From the NCBI GenBank assembly GCA_022843385.1, contig JALHNT010000010.1, positions 1 through 64,000 on the forward strand: 64,000 nt of DNA. Reading direction: 5' to 3'. This DNA is from Anaerolineae bacterium (lineage in GTDB: Bacteria > Chloroflexota > Anaerolineae > Aggregatilineales > Phototrophicaceae). Every line of letters starts with the position of its first letter. Position 1 is the stretch's first letter. Below the pieces are notes generated by a model that did not search any database, had not been told where the DNA came from, and saw nothing but the letters and a program-made list of their open reading frames with translations. This document shows positions 45,621 through 53,050 of this stretch, one piece after another. The position numbers and the translations under genes are program-made.

Positions 45621-46054
45621 GGAACAACGGGTGAATTGTTCTGTTCGATGCCTTTGCTGAACCAGCGGACGACGACCAATACCAGCCAGATGATGACCGT
45701 TGCACCTAAGGCCAAAAACCAGGCTTTCGCCCCAACAGCCATACCCACTGCGGCTGTAGCCCAGATGCTTGCGGCTGTGGTGAGGTGATGAGGTTGCCCA
45801 GCGCGTTGGATTATCGTACCTGCTCCCAGAAACCCAATCCCGGCGACAATTTGCGCCGCAATGCGCGTTGGGTCACTACCTGGAAAGGCTGAGAAAGAAA
45901 GCGATGTGAAGAGACAGGAGCCAATGCCAACCAACATATGCGTTCTGAGACCAGCTGGCTGCTTATGCGACTCGCGATTGAGGCCGATCAATAGACTCAG
46001 GAGAGCGGCGTAGAAAAGCTCGGTGATGACTAGAGCTTGTTCAAAGAGAGACAT
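45608..46054 (-). CDS. MgtC/SapB-family membrane protein
   Basis: 148 residues with four transmembrane helices. 'LFYAALLSLLIGLNRESHKQPAGLRTHML' (split: 'LIGLNRESHKQPAGLRTHM') is the family signature, followed by 'QIVAGIGFLGAGTIIQ' and 'TTAASIWATAAVGMAVG'. MgtC proteins affect magnesium limitation and membrane potential and inhibit ATP synthase in some pathogens; in free-living bacteria the role is open. ATG 46054 is taken because the family N-terminus starts there. It ends inside the convergent HDAC-family gene. Confidence 0.9.
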   Translation of the reverse strand: MSLFEQALVITELFYAALLSLLIGLNRESHKQPAGLRTHMLVGIGSCLFTSLSFSAFPGSDPTRIAAQIVAGIGFLGAGTIIQRAGQPHHLTTAASIWATAAVGMAVGAKAWFLALGATVIIWLVLVVVRWFSKGIEQNNSPVVPHKP

Positions 46055-46192
46055 GATGAACCTGCATTCTGGATACGAGAACACTGATACCATTGTAAGG
46101 CTTTGTGGTTAATGTTCTCTTAAACTTTCATGCTGCTCTATACACCTGCCGCAAAATTGGGGTCTCAATCTGTCAATACGGGAAGATCGGGG
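46055..46192. other. Short intergenic region before the 6S promoter
   Basis: About 140 bases, AT-rich near the mgtC start. No coding frame of note. It probably contains the mgtC promoter on the minus strand, which I cannot place. Confidence 0.5.
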
Positions 46193-46221
46193 TTTACACG
46201 AGTGACTGCCTCTGGTATAAA
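46193..46221 (+). promoter_or_regulatory. Promoter of the 6S RNA candidate
   Basis: TTTACA (46193-46198), 17-base spacer, TATAAA (46216-46221) with TGG before the -10. The predicted start, about 46228, coincides with the 5' strand of the closing stem. Confidence 0.7.
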
Positions 46222-46227
46222 GCTACC

Positions 46228-46396
46228 ACCTGCTGTGCGCGTGATGGCGCAGTGCGTTTGAGCCAACACCCAATTAACGGGCGCATCCGTCCACTGCTAA
46301 AGTGATAGGCGTAAGCCAAGACTCATGCAGTTGTCGAGCGACCCACCTGCGATAGCAGGTTCAAAAACATCGCGACACACGGCATAGCGGGTCCTT
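46228..46396 (+). ncRNA. ssrS: 6S RNA candidate
   Basis: A closing stem pairs 46229-46243 (CCTGCTGTGC, one bulged G, CGTG) with 46378-46391 (CACG then GCATAGCGGG), 14 pairs including G-U. The 3' part, 'CACCTGCGATAGCAGGTTC' followed by ACATCGCGACACACGGCAT, resembles the conserved 3' arm of 6S RNA (E. coli: ...GGGTTCAAGGGTTAC, CCTGCGGCGGCAT). A small hairpin (ACCTGC / GCAGGT) and a central open region fit. Promoter, start and terminator agree on about 170-210 bases. 6S RNA binds the housekeeping sigma-70 RNA polymerase holoenzyme and mimics an open promoter. The assignment rests on recalled consensus, so it is a candidate. Confidence 0.65.
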
Positions 46397-46404
46397 CAAA
46401 AATG

Positions 46405-46440
46405 AACAGCACACTCCCTAAGCGGGTGTGCTGTTTTGAT
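46405..46440 (+). terminator. Terminator of the 6S RNA candidate
   Basis: AACAGCACAC / GTGTGCTGTT, 10-base stem with an 11-base loop, then TTTTGATTCG. It also lies 14 bases past the end of the convergent LCP gene and can serve both strands. Confidence 0.82.
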
Positions 46441-46453
46441 TCGTCCTATTGGC

Positions 46454-47728
46454 TTACTCTGAATAGCTGGTGCCGAATACTTCAACCATGAGCGACCCGA
46501 TCCGGCTCCGATCGGGTACCAACACCGCTGCCCCCTGTGGGGTCATGTAATTGATAGTGTAGCTTTGGTCGATAACGCCAGTGCTGATGTTGGCGACTTC
46601 GATGTCTTTCAAATACCATGCCAGTTGGATGAGTTGTTCCAACGTGAGGCCGGTGCTGACCCCCTCGTCGATGGCATTCCAAATGGTTGGTGCCTGCGCG
46701 ATGAGCTGCGGTAGCATGTTCAGGCTGAGAACACGGTCACGCACGGCGTACAATACCTGCTGCTGACGTTCAGCGCGGGCAAAGTCGCTGTCACCGTGTC
46801 GGGTACGGGCATACTTGAGCGCCGTCTTGCCATCCAGATGGTGCAGACCAGCACTGATGTAAAATGGATCATAGCCGTAGTTCATATCGGGATAGGAGGG
46901 GTCACTGATGTTGTAAGGTACATCAACATCCACCCCGCCGATGGCATCAATGATATTGATGAAGGTGCTGAAATCGACTGCCACATAATCATGGACGCGC
47001 ATACCAAGATTATACTGAACGGTCTGCTTCAGCAGTTCCGGGCCATAGCCGGGGCGTTGCAGCTCGCCCAGTACCATCGGCGTATTCACCCGCTGAAGCT
47101 GGCTGTAACCGGGGACTTCGACATACAGGTCACGAGGGATGCTGAGGATGCCAATGCCTTTGGTGGCGGGATCAATGCTCACCAGCATCATGGTATCGGT
47201 ACGATAGGCCAATCCGGTCTCACCAGGACGCCGATCCAGACCGACCATCAGGACGGTGAACCGCGACGTTCCATCCCAGGGCGTCAGGATCATACTGCGC
47301 CCATCATTGAGTGTAATCTGCTGCCCTTCTTCCAGCCCGGATGCCAGTGGATCACGGGCATCCAGCGGTGTTGGCAGGGCGACGACAGCCGTCGGAATCA
47401 CCTCTGGTCTGGCCTGAGAGGCGCGCAGCACGACAAACAGGCTGAGACCCATAACGATGACGACGCTAAAGACGGCCATCGCGATGATGACCCACGCCCA
47501 CTCCCCCCCACGTGTTCGCCCATTGACCCGGCGACGACGTACCCGGTCCCGCGCTGGTGATTGATCGAGCGGTGGGGAAGGGCGAGCCGAAGGACGATAG
47601 GTATACACTGGTGGAGGAACCGGCAGCGCACTGGAAGGAACCGTCTCTCCACCCTGATCGTAGCCATTTATGGGTGGATTGTTGATTACTGTCGGTTGCT
47701 GGTCATCTGGCAAATATGGATTGTGCAT
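46454..47728 (-). CDS. LytR-CpsA-Psr (LCP) family protein
   Basis: 424 residues. A cytoplasmic Pro-rich head (1-75) is followed by one transmembrane helix (about 80-102) and the extracytoplasmic LCP domain (about 145-340). Key sites are present: 'VLMVGLDRRPG', 'YRTDTMMLVSID' (Arg and Asp), 'LSIPRDLYVEVPG' (Arg), 'HYLDGKTALKYARTRHGD' type segment ('LDGKTALKYARTRHGDSDF') and 'ARAERQQQVL'. LCP enzymes move polyprenyl-phosphate-linked glycans such as wall polymers onto peptidoglycan. ATG 47728 is preferred over the TTG start 51 bases earlier. It contrasts with the degenerate LCP-like gene at 21.9 kb. It is divergent from lipM. Confidence 0.93.
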   Translation of the reverse strand: MHNPYLPDDQQPTVINNPPINGYDQGGETVPSSALPVPPPVYTYRPSARPSPPLDQSPARDRVRRRRVNGRTRGGEWAWVIIAMAVFSVVIVMGLSLFVVLRASQARPEVIPTAVVALPTPLDARDPLASGLEEGQQITLNDGRSMILTPWDGTSRFTVLMVGLDRRPGETGLAYRTDTMMLVSIDPATKGIGILSIPRDLYVEVPGYSQLQRVNTPMVLGELQRPGYGPELLKQTVQYNLGMRVHDYVAVDFSTFINIIDAIGGVDVDVPYNISDPSYPDMNYGYDPFYISAGLHHLDGKTALKYARTRHGDSDFARAERQQQVLYAVRDRVLSLNMLPQLIAQAPTIWNAIDEGVSTGLTLEQLIQLAWYLKDIEVANISTGVIDQSYTINYMTPQGAAVLVPDRSRIGSLMVEVFGTSYSE

Positions 47729-47771
47729 AAACTCTCGCCAATTACGTTGCAACTTCTGAAATGAGTATAGG

Positions 47772-48590
47772 GTGAACAAAATTTTGCGTCAATGGCGCTT
47801 GCTGATAGATAGCCCTGCGGATGGCGCGACGAACATGGCAGTGGATGAGGCGATCCTCGAAGCTGTCGGAGAAAAACGCCAACTACCGACGCTGAGGCTG
47901 TATGCCTGGGAACCGGTCTGTCTGTCCCTCGGATATGGTCAACGTGCAGCAGACGTTGACGAGATTCGACGACTGGCTCTGGGATGGGATATAGTGCGTC
48001 GACCGACTGGTGGACGGGCAATTCTGCACGAGTCTGAACTGACTTACAGCGTAGCGTTGCCACAAGATGATGAACTGGTCGATGGATCGATTGTCGAAAG
48101 TTATTGTCGCTTGAGTGGTGCCTTGCTGCGAGCGCTGGCTAGTCTGGGCACAACTGTTTATGCCGAACAACAGCAAGATAATGGCGAAAACACCCCGATC
48201 TGTTTTGATACGCCGTCGCATTACGAGATCACCTGCAATGGAAAAAAGCTGATCGGTAGCGCCCAGGTGCGGCGCAAGGGCGGGGTGCTGCAACATGGGT
48301 CGCTTCCTCTGGTTGGTGACATCAGCCGCATTTGTGAAGTGCTGGTGTATGCTGATGAGGCCAAACGTGAAGCATCAAAACACATGGTTAAACAACGCGC
48401 CCTGACCCTGGAACAAGCCTTAGGTCGGCCTATCACCTGGGAGCAGGCGGCCCAGGCCGTGCAGAGCGGCTTTGTCGAGCAATTTGCGATTCAGTTTGTT
48501 TTTGCTGGTCTATCTCCTGTCGAACAGCGTCGCACAACAGAACTGCGTCTGACGAAATATGCTGAACCCCAATGGACGATGCGCCGCTGA
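47772..48590 (+). CDS. LipM-like octanoyl/lipoyl transferase
   Basis: 272 residues of the LplA/LipB fold. 'DIVRRPTGGRAILHESELTYS' is the lipoyl-AMP or acyl pocket, 'NGKKLIGSAQVRRKGGVLQHGSL' holds the invariant Lys. Cys144 in 'ICFDTPSHYEI' matches the catalytic Cys of LipM (octanoyl-[carrier protein]:protein transferase) rather than a lipoate ligase, which lacks it. It would attach octanoyl groups to dehydrogenase E2 or GcvH proteins. GTG 47772 is the start. The second gene copy is not in the window, and no dehydrogenase genes are adjacent. Confidence 0.85.
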   Translation: MNKILRQWRLLIDSPADGATNMAVDEAILEAVGEKRQLPTLRLYAWEPVCLSLGYGQRAADVDEIRRLALGWDIVRRPTGGRAILHESELTYSVALPQDDELVDGSIVESYCRLSGALLRALASLGTTVYAEQQQDNGENTPICFDTPSHYEITCNGKKLIGSAQVRRKGGVLQHGSLPLVGDISRICEVLVYADEAKREASKHMVKQRALTLEQALGRPITWEQAAQAVQSGFVEQFAIQFVFAGLSPVEQRRTTELRLTKYAEPQWTMRR

Positions 48591-48645
48591 ATGGACGCCG
48601 CGCCATCGCTCTATTGATTTCCCTTGCTGATCTTTTATCCCTCTC

Positions 48646-50496
48646 TTAGCGTCGCCAATAGACTGTTGCCGTGTCATCAGCGGTCGTATAGACCTCTAAG
48701 TAGTCCGCTTGTTCTAAAAATGCTGGGTTTTGCAAAGGAGCCGCATAACCTGAAGTTGCCAATGTGCTGTCAAAGATCAATACATCTGGATTGAGTTGTG
48801 CCCACACTTCACGGAATGTTTCAGGGGAAGTCAAGTCCAGCTCACGGCTTCGTGGATCATACACGGGAGTTAGCGGGGAGAGGAACGGATACTCGTACAG
48901 CCAGAGGAAATAGTAGTTCTCTGCCATTATAGTTTCGCTTTCAGGGATGTTTTCAATCACCCATTGCGCGGCTGAGGGGGCAGGCAGGCGTACGGGCGTG
49001 TTCGTGCGCAGCGCATTTAGCGTTGGTGACAGCGCAAAGCCTAGCTGTGGTAACAGAAAGCAAGTACAGCTGATGGCTACCGTCGCATGTTGCACGGGTG
49101 CGCGAAATCCACTGAACAAGCGCCCGATCAGCAGCCCGAACACCGGCACAAGCGGCACAGAGTAGTAGTCAAAAGGGCCATAGCGAAGTGAAGCCATTGC
49201 ACCCAACACCAGATAGGATAACAGCAGCGTCAGCGCGAAGGAAATTTCCAGCCGGTTCCGCCTGATCCAGGCTGCGATGAACGCTGTTAAGAGCAGGACA
49301 AACTCCAGCGATGAAAGCTGTGGCACCTGAGCGATATGATAGATAAACGACTGCCAGAATTCATTGAGGCTTTGGGGCGAACGGGGTGAAAGATAAGTGC
49401 GGAATTGTTCCAGATTGGGCAAAACTTGCCAGGCGAAGATGCTACCACCTGCGAGGACCGCACCGAAAGCAAACGCGAGTGCGTTCACTGGTGGAATGTA
49501 GCGCCCTCGTCGCAGTTCGTCAAGATAATTGGGCAAATGCAGACCTATGCCGAGCGCCACAGTCAAGCCCAGTCCATGATAATGTGCGCCAACACTCAAG
49601 CCCGCGCAAACTCCGGCCAGCAGATGCAATGTCCTGCCATTACGCTTGATGGCGAAACTGTAAACCCACAGGCTGAGGGCGAGGGCAAGCTGGACCCCGA
49701 CATCATGGCGCAGACGCAAGCCGACGACAGCGACAGAACTTGCCAACAGCGTTAGCAAAACGGCAATCGAAGTGGGACGATCAAAAAGACGGGCTGCCGC
49801 GTTGGTCGTCAGGACGATTGTTATGGTAGTGACGAGGAGTGAAAGCATACGACCTTCCCAGATGCCGATGCCTGTGGTTTGTAGCCAGAGGGCGACCAAC
49901 CCAAACCAGCGTGGGAGAGAATAATAGGGTATGCCCGAAACGCTGCCAACAATCCAATCGCTCGGTTGCCCTGTTCGCAGGTAGCTGATCGCCCAGCTCA
50001 TCGTCCAACCTTCATCAACAATTTGGATGGGCGGAAACACGCTTAAGGACAACGAGCGTAGTCCCATAATCAGCAGGATGCTTAAGCCGCAAGCAACTAC
50101 GACGAGCCTCCAAGATATGAACGGGATGTGCATCCCGAAGAGGGTGAGATAGCCGACGGTTGCCAATCCACCGAGAGCAAGCGCCATGTGGGTGTAGACC
50201 CATTCGGGTCGCATGAGCAGGCCAAAGCCAAATAAGATGGTGCCGACAATCATCAGATATAGGATGGGCGGGAATGCTGTCCGGTGCCGGCGCAGGGATG
50301 TCAAGGTCGATGATTTTATGTTGAACGCAATTATCAATACGAATAGGAACAACACGCTTTGCGCCAATGCCAGCGTGGTACAGCTTATGCTCGTACAGTT
50401 GCCTGCCACAAAACGGTAGATGAAGAGGTGGGGGATGAGCGATGCATAAAGGCCAGCGACGAATCCCCAACCGGCGCGAATTGAAGAATCAGGCAT
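48646..50496 (-). CDS. Large GT-C-fold membrane glycosyltransferase
   Basis: 616 residues with about 13 transmembrane helices. The first extracytoplasmic loop carries 'IQIVDEGWTMSWAISYL' (acidic pair near 'DEG'), as in GT39/GT83-like lipid-sugar transferases. The last 100 residues form a small soluble domain ('MAENYYFLWLYEYPFLSP', 'LNPDVLIFDSTLATSGY'). Donor and acceptor are not predictable. It is convergent with lipM and divergent from the recombinase-like gene. Confidence 0.78.
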   Translation of the reverse strand: MPDSSIRAGWGFVAGLYASLIPHLFIYRFVAGNCTSISCTTLALAQSVLFLFVLIIAFNIKSSTLTSLRRHRTAFPPILYLMIVGTILFGFGLLMRPEWVYTHMALALGGLATVGYLTLFGMHIPFISWRLVVVACGLSILLIMGLRSLSLSVFPPIQIVDEGWTMSWAISYLRTGQPSDWIVGSVSGIPYYSLPRWFGLVALWLQTTGIGIWEGRMLSLLVTTITIVLTTNAAARLFDRPTSIAVLLTLLASSVAVVGLRLRHDVGVQLALALSLWVYSFAIKRNGRTLHLLAGVCAGLSVGAHYHGLGLTVALGIGLHLPNYLDELRRGRYIPPVNALAFAFGAVLAGGSIFAWQVLPNLEQFRTYLSPRSPQSLNEFWQSFIYHIAQVPQLSSLEFVLLLTAFIAAWIRRNRLEISFALTLLLSYLVLGAMASLRYGPFDYYSVPLVPVFGLLIGRLFSGFRAPVQHATVAISCTCFLLPQLGFALSPTLNALRTNTPVRLPAPSAAQWVIENIPESETIMAENYYFLWLYEYPFLSPLTPVYDPRSRELDLTSPETFREVWAQLNPDVLIFDSTLATSGYAAPLQNPAFLEQADYLEVYTTADDTATVYWRR

Positions 50497-50681
50497 GTAT
50501 AGTCTCGTTCGATATAGCTGAGTGAGGCGACATGATCACAGTTGTAACATCCTGCCCGAAATCATGCTATGTTGAAAGTCCGTCAAGGCCGCATCAACCA
50601 TCAACTCTAGAACAAGTTGTCAATCTGCGGTTATTGTGTCATTCTAAGGTGAATACTGCGTATAGTCACTGGGACAACATC

Positions 50682-51626
50682 ATGTCTGATCTGCGTCAAA
50701 TTCCCTTGTTTCCTAATCAGCCGACCACACCGCAGGACCTTAACATCCATACGGAACTGCGTCATACCATTGCGCTGTTCCAGCAGCACCTCCTGCACGA
50801 GGGAAAGTCACCCCATACGATCAACGCTTTCACCTCAGACCTGCAACTGCTGGGCGAAAATACGGGTGAGGATACCGCTATCGGCGATTACACCACTACG
50901 CTGCTGAACGAGTTCCTGGAGTGGCTGGAACATGAGCGCGGGGTGCCGTGCAGCCGGAAGTCGTATGCGCGCCGGGTGACGACGCTCAAGGTGTACTTCA
51001 AATGGCTGCACAGCATTGGCGCAATTCCGCATGATCCGGCTAAGGTCGTTCTACAACGCTCCGGACCAGCACCGCTATCATTTGCCCTGACGCCGGAACA
51101 GATCAAAGCCTGCATCCTGGCTGCGCGTGGGATGACGAAAGGTGAGGAGATCGACACTCGCCCAGAGGTGCTGCTGCGGCTGATTCTGGACAGCGGCATC
51201 AAGAAGAGCGAGGCGACAGCGCTGAAACCGGCTGATATTGACCGGAGCGACCCGCAACACCCGATGATGCTCATCAAACACAAGACACGCAATGTATTCA
51301 AGGAACGCCGCATCGAGATGAAGGTGGACTGGCTGGCGCTGCTCGATGGCTATCTGCGCCAGTACCTGCCCAAAGAGACCATCTTCAACTGCACGGCGCG
51401 CAACCTGGAATACATCCTCAGTGACATCGGCGAGGCGGCTGATCTGCCCTTCAAGCTCTCGTTTGAAATCCTGCGCTGGACCTGCGCTGTGCGCGATACC
51501 CAAGAGGGCAAAGAAGAAACGTTCGTCCGCGACAAGCTCGGCCTGAGTCCGATTAGCTGGCAGGAGACCCGCGCCAAGATCAAACGGCTGATCGATCTGG
51601 AGAACCAGGCTGGCGCACGCGCTTGA
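50682..51626 (+). CDS. Tyrosine-recombinase-fold protein lacking catalytic residues
   Basis: 314 residues. The N-terminal core-binding (SAM-like) domain is 24-112 ('HTIALFQQHLLHEGKSPHTIN', 'TLKVYFKWLH'). The catalytic-type domain is 135-305. Aligned to XerD, the first Arg is Lys174 ('SGIKKSEATAL'), the strand Lys is kept (near 207), the box-II His is Glu262, its Arg265 is kept, the second His is Leu288 ('LGLSPISW') and the Tyr nucleophile is Arg297. Four of six catalytic positions are lost, so it cannot recombine but could still bind DNA. ATG 50682 (MSDLRQIPLF) is chosen; the longer frame is not protein-like. It overlaps the convergent HTH gene by 47 bases. Confidence 0.8.
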   Translation: MSDLRQIPLFPNQPTTPQDLNIHTELRHTIALFQQHLLHEGKSPHTINAFTSDLQLLGENTGEDTAIGDYTTTLLNEFLEWLEHERGVPCSRKSYARRVTTLKVYFKWLHSIGAIPHDPAKVVLQRSGPAPLSFALTPEQIKACILAARGMTKGEEIDTRPEVLLRLILDSGIKKSEATALKPADIDRSDPQHPMMLIKHKTRNVFKERRIEMKVDWLALLDGYLRQYLPKETIFNCTARNLEYILSDIGEAADLPFKLSFEILRWTCAVRDTQEGKEETFVRDKLGLSPISWQETRAKIKRLIDLENQAGARA

Positions 51627-52236
51627 GCCATTCCTCGTCATCCTCGTCGTCTTCGCCACCATCCCATTCATCGTCCGGGCCGTAACGCGCTCGGACTACT
51701 TTGTTCACGGCTTCGACCACCAGGTCATGATCGTTACCCGCTGCCACGATTTCGCGTAGCAGTTGCGCTTCTTCGGTGCCCTTTTCCAGCAATTCTTCCA
51801 AGCGTTCGCTATACATCGGAACCGGATGCTCCATCTCATAGGTACCGTCATCATCATCATCCGGGACGGTGCGCAGGTATTGTTCGAGGCGGATGACCTG
51901 CTCCAGCAGCCGGTTGAGGGTGGTGGCGCGCTGGTGGGGTTCCAGGTATTCGGTGTCGAATTCCAGGGTTTCCATCAGGCGTAAGGCTTCATCCATGACC
52001 CGTTCGCGCAGGTGGCGGAGCGCCTCATTGTGAGATGAAAACTTCGGCTGTTCCGATTGCCGCCGGCGGATTGCTGTTTGCGGTGGTGGATCGACGGGAG
52101 AGATACGCCGCCAGTCGCGTAACGTGCGCTGCGGGATGCCGGTTTCGTGGCTGGTGCGAGCGAAGTTATTGTGATTACGCTCCAATACCAGCAGCGCCGC
52201 TGCTTTATGCTCTGGTGTGTAAGATTGTCGTGTCAT
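51580..52236 (-). CDS. Acidic HTH protein paired with the recombinase-like gene
   Basis: 218 residues. A homeodomain-like HTH spans about 7-42 ('TPEHKAAALLVLERNHNNF', 'ETGIPQRTLRDW'). A basic Gln-rich linker follows, then a helical core (about 75-135, 'LRERVMDEALRLMETLEFD', 'LNRLLEQVIRLEQYLRTV') and two very acidic stretches ('PDDDDDGTYEME' and 'DEWDGGEDDEDDEEW'). The HTH matches that of the 69-residue protein at 39.0 kb. ATG 52236 has GGAG 8 bases upstream. Terminase-small-subunit-like or transposase-derived origin is possible; function unknown. The 3' end overlaps the recombinase-like gene. Confidence 0.75.
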   Translation of the reverse strand: MTRQSYTPEHKAAALLVLERNHNNFARTSHETGIPQRTLRDWRRISPVDPPPQTAIRRRQSEQPKFSSHNEALRHLRERVMDEALRLMETLEFDTEYLEPHQRATTLNRLLEQVIRLEQYLRTVPDDDDDGTYEMEHPVPMYSERLEELLEKGTEEAQLLREIVAAGNDHDLVVEAVNKVVRARYGPDDEWDGGEDDEDDEEWLKRVRQPGSPDRSAV

Positions 52237-52294
52237 GTTCACATCTCCATCATCAGTATACGGTTACAGCGTAGCACAGATGATCGAGTTTGGG

Positions 52295-52330
52295 GTTACC
52301 AAAAGGTAACTCTTAAGCCACGAGTTCACC
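52295..52330. repeat. GTTACC-type repeats upstream of the acidic HTH gene
   Basis: GTTACC (52295-52300) and its inverse GGTAAC (52305-52310) flank AAAA, giving a perfect palindrome; GTTCACC follows at 52324-52330. They lie 59-94 bases before the gene start at 52236. They match the iterons at 38938-38973 in sequence and distance. Presumed protein-binding sites. Confidence 0.5.
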
Positions 52331-52473
52331 AACCTTTTTACGGGAGAAAGCTGGTTACTGTAGTTCGGTGAGGGTTATAAATCCGTTTGTCCGCTTTTTC
52401 AGCGGGTTTGCCGGAACAATTGGCATGGGTTATGCTCACGATAGTTTGATTCGGCAGATTACTGGAGGCTCCT

Positions 52474-52947
52474 ATGGCATTGAAGATTGTCGTCACCACT
52501 GGCACCGGCGAAGGGCCAAGCACGATGGCGGCTTATGATGCGGCGCTGCGAAATGCCGGCATCTGGAATTACAACCTGATCTATCTGTCGTCGATGATTC
52601 CGGCTGGCAGCACGGTCGAACGGGCGCGTTTCGTCAGCCACAGCGAGGATTATGGCAACCGCTTGTATGTGGTGATGGCGCGGCAGGAAGCGACGGAAGA
52701 AGGCCAGGAAGCCTGGGCGGCGCTGGGCTGGGCACAGGATGAGGCTGGGCGGGGTATCTTCGCCGAGCAGTTTGGGCGTTACAAGCCGCGGGTGCAGCGG
52801 GAATTGTTCGCTTCATTGGAGACGATGATCGCGGCACGGCCTGCCAAATTCGGCGCGATTCAACACGAGATGACCGGTATCACCAGCCAGGGGCGTCCGG
52901 TGTGCGCGGTGGTGGCTGCCATCTTCAAGAGCGAGGGGTGGGAATAG
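52474..52947 (+). CDS. Pyruvoyl-dependent arginine decarboxylase
   Basis: 157 residues. The self-cleavage site is between Ser39 and Ser40 in 'NLIYLSSMIPAGS', which creates the pyruvoyl cofactor and the alpha and beta chains. Other landmarks are 'VVTTGTGEGPSTMAAYDAAL' (split after GEGPST), 'YVVMARQEATEEG' and the catalytic Glu near 'IQHEMTGI'. The enzyme makes agmatine, the first step of polyamine synthesis by the arginine route. A strong GGAGG lies 6 bases upstream. The family is best known from archaea and chlamydiae and also occurs in some bacteria. It stands alone. Confidence 0.9.
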   Translation: MALKIVVTTGTGEGPSTMAAYDAALRNAGIWNYNLIYLSSMIPAGSTVERARFVSHSEDYGNRLYVVMARQEATEEGQEAWAALGWAQDEAGRGIFAEQFGRYKPRVQRELFASLETMIAARPAKFGAIQHEMTGITSQGRPVCAVVAAIFKSEGWE

Positions 52948-52972
52948 TTCCGCATTCTGGATTGTTCCTGAC

Positions 52973-52996
52973 GGGAGCGATTGGCGAATCGCTCCC
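52973..52996 (+). terminator. Hairpin after the arginine decarboxylase gene
   Basis: GGGAGCGATT / AATCGCTCCC, perfect 10-base stem with a 4-base loop, 26 bases past the stop. There is no U-run, so it may be a weak terminator or stabilise the 3' end. Confidence 0.55.
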
Positions 52997-53050
52997 AGCA
53001 TCCCCTACATGCTCCCTGTGACGAAGCCGATTTCATTTTCGAGCATAGGC

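Noticed and set aside
46228-46396. Alternative RNAs (SRP RNA, RNase P RNA, tmRNA) in the 6S gap
   Set aside because: Their hallmark sequences are absent; the closing stem and 3' arm fit 6S better.
50682-51626. Active integrase of a mobile element
   Set aside because: The Tyr nucleophile and both catalytic His are missing, and no attachment-site repeats or cargo boundaries were found.
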